NCBI GenBank assembly: GCA_016286205.1 | Contig: JAEESF010000010.1 | Span: 1 to 64,000 of the forward strand | From: Colicola sp016286205 | GTDB lineage: Bacteria; Bacteroidota; Bacteroidia; Bacteroidales; Paludibacteraceae | Direction: 5' to 3' | DNA: 64,000 nucleotides | Part shown: positions 1 through 8,529 of the stretch, piece by piece | Numbering within the stretch: position 1 is the stretch's first letter | How the letters are laid out: every line of letters begins with the position of its first letter | Program-made: the position numbers and the translations under genes | Notes under the pieces: model-generated | The model's input: the letters and a program-made list of their open reading frames with translations, nothing else | What the model was told of the DNA's origin: nothing | The model's database searches: none

Positions 1-8
1 AATGTGGA

Positions 9-58
9 GAAGCCAATTGACTTTTGGCTTCGAAAAGGGAAAGTGGTCGGGGAGACCA
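9..58 (+). other. Two short hairpins at the left window edge
   Basis: An 8-bp perfect stem GAAGCCAA/TTGGCTTC spans 9-31 and a 5-bp stem TGGTC/GACCA spans 44-58. Neither is followed by a T-run, so neither looks like an intrinsic terminator. They may belong to the 5' leader of the glucan operon whose promoter is probably left of the window. No coding region is supported in 1-248. Confidence 0.4.
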
Positions 59-215
59 AACTGACCGAGAGGTAGAGTTAAGTCTGATGAGATGTATATC
101 GAAATCAGACTAACGACACACTAACGAGAGACTATCGAATCGAGACTTTATCGAGACAATCACGTGTCCTGCCCCTACCTATATATACATAGTATATATC
201 TCGTGATTTTGAAAT
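43..215 (+). repeat. Full-length copy of a mosaic intergenic repeat, upstream of the glucan operon
   Basis: This non-coding stretch contains all modules of a repeat family found in parts at four other places. It starts with GTGGTCG at 43-49, has an AATCAGACTAACGACA module at 104-119 and CGAGAC units at 140-157, and ends with an AT-rich hairpin (arms ATATATAC and GTATATAT at about 181-199) bounded by AATCACG and CGTGATT. The 3' part (151-215) matches the reverse complement of 42503-42570 and 61266-61333. The 104-145 part matches 49891-49936. It lies just upstream of the first gene of the glucan operon. Function is not known; a regulatory leader or a small non-autonomous element are both possible. 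Confidence 0.75.
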
Positions 216-248
216 TCGAGGTATTGAGCCATTTTTGAGATAAGAAAT

Positions 249-1505
249 ATGAAACGTACCATCAACATACTATTTTTTGTTTCAGCGTTGTTTTTTGCTG
301 CCTGTCACGAAACACCGGAAAACCCAACAGAAAAGGTAGCCAATGCGATGGATAAATCCGCCAAGCGCGGGGTGGCATTTAATTTCTCTGTATTGGAAGA
401 CTTGCCAATTCTATGCGATGCTATATCGTGGAATTACAATTGGGGAAATACGCAGAACGAGACAGCTGCTGCTTGGATGGATGGCGAGAAAATAGATTTT
501 TGTCCTATGTGTTGGAATGGCAACTATAGCGCTAGTGCTATTCGTTCATATGTAGCTGCGCATCCTAACACAAAATATTTGTTGGCTTTCAACGAGCCAA
601 ACTTAACAGACCAGGCAAATATGACGCCTGCGCAAGCCGCAGCCATTTGGAAACCGGTAGTTGAGTTAGCAAAAGAGTTGCACCTAAAACTCGTTTCGCC
701 TGCCATGAACTATGGCACATTGGCGGGATATAACGATCCGATTAAGTGGTTAGACGAATTCTTCGCGCAACCTAATGTGTCGCTTGATGACATAGATGCC
801 ATTTCCATCCATTGTTATATGGCGAACCCAGCTGCATTAAAGAATTATGTGCAAATGTTCGCAAAATACAACAAACCAATATGGATGACCGAATTTTGCG
901 CATGGGAAGAATATGCGATACATTCCGAAGAGGATCAAATCCGATATATGTGTGAGGTGCTAAATTATATGGAGCAATCGCCATTGGTTGAGCGTTATGC
1001 TTGGTTTATTCCTCGTGCCAAAGCGGGATATCCGTATATGCAGTTGTTGACTTCCGGAGCTCCGGCTACACTTACTCCGGCGGGACATGTCTATTGCAAC
1101 TTCTCTTCTTTTGATAAATCCACTTGGTTGCGCGCTGATGTACAACATGTCTGTGCTTCTAATTATGTGGCTATCAATTCTGATGCTATTCAGGTCCGCC
1201 CATCCACAGACGGAGAAGGACTGATGTTGAGCATCTTGGACGAAGGCAAACAAGTGTCGTATCAAATCTATACGGAGAAGAAAGCCTCGAATCTTGTGCT
1301 CCGCTATGCAGCTATAGCGCAAGCAGAAATCTTTGTGTACATTGACGATAATAATGTTGGTTATTATCAATTATCCAAAACAGGAGACAATATGCAAACA
1401 TGGTCCACCATCACTCTTCCTTTAGAGGAGATGGACGGAAAACATACTCTTCGTTTGGAGATGATTTCTGGCACGATTAATTTATATTGGTTCCAGCTCA
1501 AATAA
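249..1505 (+). CDS. GH128 endo-beta-1,3-glucanase lipoprotein
   Basis: This is a probable endo-beta-1,3-glucanase of family GH128 (Glyco_hydro_cc). The protein of 418 residues begins with a lipoprotein signal whose lipobox ends FAAC with the lipidated Cys19, so it should sit on a membrane surface. The catalytic domain covers about residues 38-285. It shows the family hallmarks: the KRGV...NF opening, SWNYNWG at about 60-66, FNEPN with general acid Glu116, and WMTEFCAW with the putative nucleophile Glu215. Residues of about 290-418 form a separate beta-rich domain resembling CBM6-type modules. It is the first gene of a ten-gene operon and is 13 bp from the GH16 gene. GH128 enzymes act on beta-1,3-glucans such as curdlan, laminarin and fungal wall glucan. 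Family assignment is strong; the C-terminal domain assignment is tentative. Confidence 0.88.
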   Translation: MKRTINILFFVSALFFAACHETPENPTEKVANAMDKSAKRGVAFNFSVLEDLPILCDAISWNYNWGNTQNETAAAWMDGEKIDFCPMCWNGNYSASAIRSYVAAHPNTKYLLAFNEPNLTDQANMTPAQAAAIWKPVVELAKELHLKLVSPAMNYGTLAGYNDPIKWLDEFFAQPNVSLDDIDAISIHCYMANPAALKNYVQMFAKYNKPIWMTEFCAWEEYAIHSEEDQIRYMCEVLNYMEQSPLVERYAWFIPRAKAGYPYMQLLTSGAPATLTPAGHVYCNFSSFDKSTWLRADVQHVCASNYVAINSDAIQVRPSTDGEGLMLSILDEGKQVSYQIYTEKKASNLVLRYAAIAQAEIFVYIDDNNVGYYQLSKTGDNMQTWSTITLPLEEMDGKHTLRLEMISGTINLYWFQLK

Positions 1506-1518
1506 ATAAGGTATTAGT

Positions 1519-3030
1519 ATGAAAAAGATTTATTCCGTCATTGCAGTCCTTGTGACTTCGCTCGCGCTCAACGCGCAAATCACAGTTGATGATTTTGAGT
1601 CTGGCACTAATGCCGGTTGGTCCGCTGTGACTGGTATGGGGTATGTCGATGTCCGAGAAAATGAATTCAAAGGAGGACTCAATGAGTCTAACTATGTGAT
1701 GTTCGCGCAACGTGCTGCGGAAGATGATAACTGGGCAGGTGCCATTCTTAACAACTATGTGCAATCGGGGTACAAGTATCTTCACGCTTACATGTATCGC
1801 AACAATAGCGCCACTCCTAATCTGAAAGTATCGGACACCAATGCGCAAGACCTCGCGCCGATGAATACTATTGTAGCCAATCAATGGCAGGATGTGGTAT
1901 GGGATATCAGTGCTTACGAAACCATAGGAACAGAGTTCTTGATGTTCATGGTCGATCGAGAAACCCTGACGGGTTTGGCATGGATGCTGATTGATAACAT
2001 CATCCTCTCAAATGATCCCACACCGCGTACATCTTCAGGTGGAGGCTCTGGCGAAATAGGTGAGTATCAACTCGTTTGGAACGAAGATTTTACGGAATCA
2101 TCGCTCGACCTCGCTACTTGGAATATCGAAACCAACGGTGATGGCGGAGGCAACAACGAATTACAATACTATTGCGATCGTGGAGTGTCGTTGGGCCAGG
2201 AACCAACTACCGGCAAACACTGCCTTATCCTGACGGCAACCAAAGAGAATTATCAGGGCAAGAAATGTACCTCGGGCCGTGTTAATAGTAAAGGTAAACT
2301 CACATATACTTACGGTAAAATCGAAGCACGCATCAAAATACCGAATACGGCTAATGGACTGTGGCCTGCTTTCTGGCAGCTTGGCGCCAACATCGATCAA
2401 GTAGGATGGCCACAATGCGGAGAGACCGATATTATTGAAATGGGACACTCCAATGGCTTTGGTGGCAATCAGGACCGTTATTTCAATGGCGCAATGCATA
2501 TTGGAGAGGCATGGAATTCTGTATGGGGCGATGCACAGTCTTCCACGTGGTCCTATTCGCTGCAAGATACATTCCATATCCTCACGATGATCTGGACGCC
2601 AACGTCTGTTGATATGTATATGGACAAGGATGCTCATCCAGAAAACGGCGCTTATTTCCATGCAGCGCTCGAATCCAATACCAATCCATATTATGACCGC
2701 AAAGAGGTCTTCGGCAAACCTAATTTCATTATTGCCAATGTGGCAGTGGGAGGAAATTTCCCTGGCATCTACAATATCGATGGAATAACCGCTCTAGCTA
2801 GTGGTCCGCGCTCGATGTACATCGACTGGATTCGTATCTATCAGCGAGGTGATGCTAATCAATCCTTCTCTACTACTTCATCTTCCGACCCAATCGAGCC
2901 GGAATCAATAACCGGAATAGAAATGCCAACGATGACTACGGACGAACCCACCAAGATTTTGCACAATGGTCAAGTCCTAATCATGCGCAACGGACAAGTA
3001 TTCACCATCACTGGTCAACGTATACAGTAA
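1519..3030 (+). CDS. Secreted GH16 beta-glucanase with N-terminal CBM-like domain
   Basis: This is a 503-residue endo-beta-1,3(4)-glucanase of family GH16. A cleavable signal peptide (about 1-19, ending LNA before QIT) is followed by a beta-sandwich domain at about 20-165 that starts VDDFESG, typical of carbohydrate-binding modules. A Gly/Ser linker (about 172-180) leads to the GH16 domain at about 182-445. The catalytic motif is ETDIIEMG, with Glu302 as likely nucleophile, Asp304 and Glu307 as acid/base. The last 30 residues end in a short tail NGQVFTITGQRIQ that resembles tails of other large secreted proteins in the window, suggesting T9SS export. It lies between the GH128 and discoidin genes with gaps of 13 and 6 bp. 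Confidence 0.9.
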   Translation: MKKIYSVIAVLVTSLALNAQITVDDFESGTNAGWSAVTGMGYVDVRENEFKGGLNESNYVMFAQRAAEDDNWAGAILNNYVQSGYKYLHAYMYRNNSATPNLKVSDTNAQDLAPMNTIVANQWQDVVWDISAYETIGTEFLMFMVDRETLTGLAWMLIDNIILSNDPTPRTSSGGGSGEIGEYQLVWNEDFTESSLDLATWNIETNGDGGGNNELQYYCDRGVSLGQEPTTGKHCLILTATKENYQGKKCTSGRVNSKGKLTYTYGKIEARIKIPNTANGLWPAFWQLGANIDQVGWPQCGETDIIEMGHSNGFGGNQDRYFNGAMHIGEAWNSVWGDAQSSTWSYSLQDTFHILTMIWTPTSVDMYMDKDAHPENGAYFHAALESNTNPYYDRKEVFGKPNFIIANVAVGGNFPGIYNIDGITALASGPRSMYIDWIRIYQRGDANQSFSTTSSSDPIEPESITGIEMPTMTTDEPTKILHNGQVLIMRNGQVFTITGQRIQ

Positions 3031-3036
3031 TACCCA

Positions 3037-6000
3037 ATGCGAATTCGCTTACTCACATCTTCACTATTCATTCTGCTGGCAACGCTCATTGCCAGTGCAG
3101 ACAATTTGTATTTTGTCAATACTCCCGGTTGGGCGACTCCGTATGCCTATTGCTGGAATCCAATAAATACAGCATTCCCCGGCTTGCCAATGACACAAAT
3201 TGGCACCACGTCTCAGGGAAATTCTGTATGGTCGTACACCTATGCAGACCAGGCCAATGTGATATTTAGTGACAACGGGAGTAATCAAACAGGCGATTTA
3301 ACGATTCTTGCCGGCCAGGCATACAATCTGCAACGCAATACATGGTATTCTCCTGAGAATTTGTATATTCAGGGAACCATGACTGCTTGGGAAAATCGAA
3401 CAGATAATAAATTCTCCGAATGGGATCCCAGTTCTAATACTACCATCGTAACGTGGTCAAAAGCATTAGCCGCGAATACAACCTATGACTTCAAAATCAC
3501 CTACTTCGATGGTGTAAACACATGGTATAGAAGCGACGGAGGCACCATGACAGTCGCTAACCATGGTAACAGCGGCTGGTGGTTCATGGGCGATGGTGGT
3601 AACACGCAGATCCAGACTACTCGCGCCGGTACATATGTTTTCAAATACGACTGGGCGGAAAATAAGCTGTATGTGGAATGGCCTTCATCCGAATGTACAG
3701 GCAGCGGTCTTCGTCATTTCGACGGAGTGGCTGGCACACCGATTGAGTATAAGGTGGAATATGCAGATGGAAAAATTGAATTCACGGCTTGGGCAATCGA
3801 TCCGTCCAAAACCTTGGATTTCCTGGAGGTGCAATGGTGGAATAGTGCGGTAGGCCGCATCAATGTTGCGGGAACGGCTGCCGGAGGAGTCGGAACGTAT
3901 ACGCTCAATTTGGCTTCTTATCCGGCTCTCACACTTGGCTCGGAGATATATTTCCGTTTCCATTACGGCATTGCCGAATTAGGAGCACGTTTCTTAACTT
4001 CCAACGAACCGATAGACAATACCAATGCTCAGACCTGTTACATCCGTGTGGGAGATTGCCTTGGTGAAACAGATCCGCCATGTATGACAGCGGCTTCTCT
4101 CGCCACGAACGGTAGTACGAGTGTGGTGCTGAATGTTTCGGCTACGGATGGCACTCAACCGGATCCATCGCGCTTTATTGTAACGGAAGCGAATTCGCTG
4201 ATCGCAGAGCAGACTCTGACTGCCGTGGCAGGCCAAATAACGATAGATGGGCTGACGTCTTGCACAGATTATACATTCCGCATCGTTGCGCGTGATAACA
4301 ATGGCAACCTGTCTTCCGACAATGCCGATCCTAATTGCCAATATCGCGACGTCTCGCTTACCACCTTGGCAGAAGCAGGCAATATGGCTACCGCGGGTAC
4401 GGCTTCGGCTAGTTACTTGCCGGGCAATACAGGCGAGTATCCAGAGAAAGCAATTGATGGAAATCCAACCACGTCGGCCTATACTTCTTACGGCCGCGAG
4501 TTGCCTATCTCGTGGCAAGTAGATTTAGGAGCACTACAGTATGTGCAGAAGGTGCGCGTCTTCTGGGGAGTTGCCTATTCCACCGATTACGAGATACAGT
4601 TGTCGCAAGATAACGTCAATTATATAACGGTATTCCATCAGACCTCTGCTCCTGCGTATAGCGATGGTGCGGGCACCTACCAGGACCACGATTTTTCGCC
4701 TTTGGCAGCGCGATATGTACGCATCCAAACCAACACGAACAATTGGGTTCGCATCTACGAAGTAGAAGTGTATGGTCTGGGCGAGTGTTATGCTACGATG
4801 GCCCCGCCTACGATGGTCAGTGCCTCGCTTGTTTCGGCTACCACAACTACCGCAACATTGAGCGTAAGCGGAATAGATGCGCTGGACAATCCTACCAACT
4901 TGTTTGTAGTGAATGGGAATACCTATATCGCATCTGCTGGGCAGATTGTGGTGGAAGGACTGACTCCATGTACACAGTATAATCTGGCTGTTTATACATT
5001 GGACCGCAATGGAGTTTCTTCTGCCGCCAATCCGGTTGCGGCAAACCAATATAAAACTGTTACACTGACCACCGCTTCCGCATCGGCACTGACCAACCTG
5101 GCGTTAGGCAAACCTGCTACATCGGGTTACGAAGGCAATATATATCAACAAGCCGCCAAGGCGGTTGATGGCGAGGGCGTAATCAATGCCAATGCTCAAA
5201 CGCGCTGGGGAACAGAGAACCGCCCGAGTATTGACAACGATTGGATCCAGATTGATCTGGAAGCGGCTTACTATATCGACCATATTAAGATTCAGTGGGA
5301 ATTGGCTCGCCCGATACAATACCAAATACTGCTGTCGTTGGATGGAATCAGCTGGCGTACATGGCAATACAATACCACTCCCGCCTACGGCGATGCGAAC
5401 GACCATGTGTACGTAACCTACGATATGAGCGGTATAGCTGCACGGTATGTCAAGATGCAGAGCCTAGCCAATTATTCCGGTTACGGAGTGAGTATCTGGG
5501 AGTTTGAGGTATATGGTACGGGCGAATGCTATGTGCCTAATGATAATGCGCCGGTGATGCTATCGGCAACCGAATTTAGCCGCTCTTCTACCGAGACCAT
5601 CATTGCTGTTTCTGCCTCTGACGATACCACCGATCCTGTGGTAACGTACATCATAGATGGCCTCGTCCATGTGGCAACCGATGGCAAACTGACCATGCCT
5701 TATCTCAGTCCGTGTCAACGATACTCGTGGCGAATCTACGCTATGGACGAGAATGAGAATATATCGGCTAACTATATAGATATTACGCTTCAGGCCGATG
5801 CGCCTGCTCCGGGAACCAATATCGCCCTGCAGCATCCTGTCTATTCGGGATTCGATCAAGGCGGCTTCCCAAAAGAGGCAGCCGTAGATGGTGATCGTAC
5901 TACGCGCTGGGCAACCACGGGACGTCCTACTAGCAATGACGAATGGCTCGTAATCGATCTGGAGGGCACCTACAAGATTAATCGTATAGAAGTAGAGTGG

Positions 6001-7905
6001 GAATACGGTACCTCTATCAATTATGAATTCAAAAATGCATATGATGCTAGTTTTGGACCGAATGTGATAGGAGGCAATACGTTCGATCAGCTGGCAACAG
6101 GACATTTTGCTACGTTCGATCATCGCAACGAGCAACCTGAAGGTAGCAAAACGGAGAACTACTATACCAACGAAAAGGGTTATCCGAATGCCAACCACGT
6201 GGTGGATACCTACGATTACACGTCCGAACAAATCTATGGTCGATATATTAAACTGGAGTCCGGCTTGCGTGCAGAGTATGCTACCAGTCTTTGGGAGATA
6301 CGCGTATACGGCGAGTGTGCTGAGGAAAAGCATATACCTGTTATGCAATGGGCTGAGACGGTCTCGTTGAGTTCGGATGCAGCGGAGATTTACGTCAGCG
6401 CACTAGATTACGAAACCAGCGAGGCGAACATGCGTTACAAAGTGTATGTAACGGGTGGTGAGAGTGGCTACAAACAACTGACCTCAGAATACACTTTCAC
6501 CCCAGCTCAATTCGCAGGCGGCAAAATAGGCCATCTGGATATTGGAGGTTTGATCCCAGGCGTACCGTACGAGGCACGTATATATGCCATAGATGAGGAT
6601 GACAATTTGTCGGAGAACTATAAGACGTTGCTTTTCACCACAGTGGGTTCTGATGGATGCGTGTTCTCCGGAACCGAAGCTTATCGGGCGGGTGCCGGGA
6701 TAGGTAATGCTTCTACCCAGATTTTCCAGAAAGGTTATCGTGTGACCGTAACGGGCGATGAGAATAGTTTCACCATAGTGGCTTACACAGATGATGATTT
6801 CTATGAGTTAGACCCACTGATTGTTCAGCTACTGCTCAATCCTGCCGATCCTGCTAATAGCGGAATCGTAGAGAGAACCATGACTGCGGTGGCAGGCCAA
6901 GACAGAACATACACATACACCTTCAATCGTGGAGACAATGCCCTACCTGCTACTAGAGATTGGACAGGAGAGGTGACATTCTTTGTTAAGTATCCATTCC
7001 GTGCCAGCGGTATTTGCTTGACATATCCTATCACGTACGATATTGATAATGGTTGCGCGGCTGCATTCATCATATTCCATCATGATGATAAACCTACAGC
7101 AGATGCACCAATCACCTATGCCGGCGGTACCATAGACAGAGAAATACGATACTATCGTAATTTCAATGCCGGTATTTGGGAAGACCTGACCATGCCGTTT
7201 GCGGTTGACTCGATTTTGGTATACGATCCGGAGGATCATCGGTACTACAAGTTGACAGCGCAGTACAATAATGGTTCGACCGTTAGGGGAAAATTCCTCT
7301 TGCGCAAGCAAGTGGATAATGTGAGTGGCGAAGATTTCGTTCCTTCATGGTACGATGGAGATACTCCGCTTCCGCAACTCAATCAGCCGTACGCTATTCG
7401 TTTCACCAGCACCTATTACGCAGAAAAATACGTGCTGTTCTGCGGTCATAAGAATCAGACGATTGCTGCTGATTTTACCAAGGGAACGAATCCCGGTGCA
7501 GTCGATCAATACATGGTATATGGTAACACCACCATGATGCCACAGAGTGTAGGAACGGCTTATCTGCTTCCGGCGGATCATAGCGATGAGACCTATCGTC
7601 GCACGACAGATGCGTCAGTTCGTCCGTTTGAGACCTATGTACTAGCTAGTGCCGCAACAATGTCGCTAATGCCAATTATAGCTCCATGGCGCGGCAATCC
7701 GCAGATAACGACGGATATCAGCGATGCAGAAGATATGATGCAGGTACGTCCATATATAGAGGTATTCTCCATTACGGGCCAACGAATTGGCTACTGGCAG
7801 AATGCGACAATACTGGATGTACAAGAAGAATGTCGGGCGCGTCTGCCGCTAGGATGCTATGTACTTAGTACAACGGGTGCAACAGTGAAAATGATTGTCA
7901 GATAA
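3037..7905 (+). CDS. Giant non-catalytic surface protein with three discoidin modules
   Basis: This 1622-residue protein has a signal peptide (about 1-21) and no recognisable catalytic domain. The N-terminus (about 22-100) resembles starch-binding CBM25/26 modules (YFVNTPGW...AYCWN, AFPG). A second beta-sandwich, at about 105-215, resembles SusE-like or CBM folds. Three F5/8 type C (discoidin, CBM32-like) modules follow at about 447-580, 684-828 and 927-1092. Each has the A.DG...TRW-type core, ending in EVYG, EVYG and RVYG respectively. They are separated by fibronectin type III-like segments. The C-terminus has a T9SS-like sorting domain (SITGQRIG..., ending GCYVLSTTGATVKMIVR). Its place in the glucan operon suggests glycan capture or scaffolding at the cell surface. 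The exact ligand cannot be told from sequence. Confidence 0.8.
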   Translation: MRIRLLTSSLFILLATLIASADNLYFVNTPGWATPYAYCWNPINTAFPGLPMTQIGTTSQGNSVWSYTYADQANVIFSDNGSNQTGDLTILAGQAYNLQRNTWYSPENLYIQGTMTAWENRTDNKFSEWDPSSNTTIVTWSKALAANTTYDFKITYFDGVNTWYRSDGGTMTVANHGNSGWWFMGDGGNTQIQTTRAGTYVFKYDWAENKLYVEWPSSECTGSGLRHFDGVAGTPIEYKVEYADGKIEFTAWAIDPSKTLDFLEVQWWNSAVGRINVAGTAAGGVGTYTLNLASYPALTLGSEIYFRFHYGIAELGARFLTSNEPIDNTNAQTCYIRVGDCLGETDPPCMTAASLATNGSTSVVLNVSATDGTQPDPSRFIVTEANSLIAEQTLTAVAGQITIDGLTSCTDYTFRIVARDNNGNLSSDNADPNCQYRDVSLTTLAEAGNMATAGTASASYLPGNTGEYPEKAIDGNPTTSAYTSYGRELPISWQVDLGALQYVQKVRVFWGVAYSTDYEIQLSQDNVNYITVFHQTSAPAYSDGAGTYQDHDFSPLAARYVRIQTNTNNWVRIYEVEVYGLGECYATMAPPTMVSASLVSATTTTATLSVSGIDALDNPTNLFVVNGNTYIASAGQIVVEGLTPCTQYNLAVYTLDRNGVSSAANPVAANQYKTVTLTTASASALTNLALGKPATSGYEGNIYQQAAKAVDGEGVINANAQTRWGTENRPSIDNDWIQIDLEAAYYIDHIKIQWELARPIQYQILLSLDGISWRTWQYNTTPAYGDANDHVYVTYDMSGIAARYVKMQSLANYSGYGVSIWEFEVYGTGECYVPNDNAPVMLSATEFSRSSTETIIAVSASDDTTDPVVTYIIDGLVHVATDGKLTMPYLSPCQRYSWRIYAMDENENISANYIDITLQADAPAPGTNIALQHPVYSGFDQGGFPKEAAVDGDRTTRWATTGRPTSNDEWLVIDLEGTYKINRIEVEWEYGTSINYEFKNAYDASFGPNVIGGNTFDQLATGHFATFDHRNEQPEGSKTENYYTNEKGYPNANHVVDTYDYTSEQIYGRYIKLESGLRAEYATSLWEIRVYGECAEEKHIPVMQWAETVSLSSDAAEIYVSALDYETSEANMRYKVYVTGGESGYKQLTSEYTFTPAQFAGGKIGHLDIGGLIPGVPYEARIYAIDEDDNLSENYKTLLFTTVGSDGCVFSGTEAYRAGAGIGNASTQIFQKGYRVTVTGDENSFTIVAYTDDDFYELDPLIVQLLLNPADPANSGIVERTMTAVAGQDRTYTYTFNRGDNALPATRDWTGEVTFFVKYPFRASGICLTYPITYDIDNGCAAAFIIFHHDDKPTADAPITYAGGTIDREIRYYRNFNAGIWEDLTMPFAVDSILVYDPEDHRYYKLTAQYNNGSTVRGKFLLRKQVDNVSGEDFVPSWYDGDTPLPQLNQPYAIRFTSTYYAEKYVLFCGHKNQTIAADFTKGTNPGAVDQYMVYGNTTMMPQSVGTAYLLPADHSDETYRRTTDASVRPFETYVLASAATMSLMPIIAPWRGNPQITTDISDAEDMMQVRPYIEVFSITGQRIGYWQNATILDVQEECRARLPLGCYVLSTTGATVKMIVR

Positions 7906-7911
7906 GCGAGC

Positions 7912-8529
7912 ATGAATAGAGGAGTCTTTTTGCATACTGCGGTTATCTCGCTTGTCCTATTAGGTATAGTTACGCTAGGCTTACTCCCTGAATTTTCAGG
8001 AAGCGATTCTGTGAAGTTGATTCAAACGAGGGTAGCCGCCAATTATGCACCAGCATACCTGCCTGTAACGTCCAACAATGGACTAAGACAGCAGCGATCC
8101 AACTATGCTTCTCCACTTGCAATGCCGCAAATGGATGGCGGAATAGGTCTGGGCCAGGCAGTCGCACCTATCTCCTATATGTCGTCCAAGGCTGCGCAAG
8201 TACATGTTATCGGAACCCAGCCTACATCGCAAAATACGCAGGAGTGCAGGACGACAAAGTCTGTATCTTCGATAGTAGGAAACAATACATGGAAAGGACA
8301 GATAACTATGGTAGCAGCGCCGGCATTGGCTTACGTTCCCGCACAAAGTGGAGAACTGCCTGCCGAGATGTTTGCTCCGGCCATACGCAGAGCTCCTCCA
8401 GATGAGGAGGGCGGAGGAACCAATGGCCCTAATCTGGAGCAACCCGTAGGAGATGCTATTCCGTTCTGTATATTATTGGCTATAATCTTTGTATTGATTA
8501 AACGATATACTTATAAACATGAGAACTAA
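7912..8529 (+). CDS. Unknown small protein with N- and C-terminal membrane segments
   Basis: This 205-residue protein was not recognised. An N-terminal hydrophobic segment (about 8-27) is followed by about 140 residues rich in Ser, Ala, Pro and Gln with no clear fold. Then come an acidic/glycine-rich stretch (DEEGGG), a short PVGD motif, a hydrophobic segment AIPFCILLAIIFVLI and a basic end (KRYTYKHEN). The C-terminal layout (polar motif, membrane segment, basic tail) is like a sorting or anchoring signal, but no known sorting enzyme family is implied with confidence. It starts 6 bp after the discoidin protein. Its last 11 nt overlap the start of the second GH16 gene, so it is translationally tied to the glucan operon. 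Confidence 0.65.
   Translation: MNRGVFLHTAVISLVLLGIVTLGLLPEFSGSDSVKLIQTRVAANYAPAYLPVTSNNGLRQQRSNYASPLAMPQMDGGIGLGQAVAPISYMSSKAAQVHVIGTQPTSQNTQECRTTKSVSSIVGNNTWKGQITMVAAPALAYVPAQSGELPAEMFAPAIRRAPPDEEGGGTNGPNLEQPVGDAIPFCILLAIIFVLIKRYTYKHEN

Noticed and set aside
5560..6348. Antisense open frame of 262 codons in the discoidin protein gene
   Set aside because: Contained in a strongly supported gene; no domain, and similar shadows occur throughout this gene.
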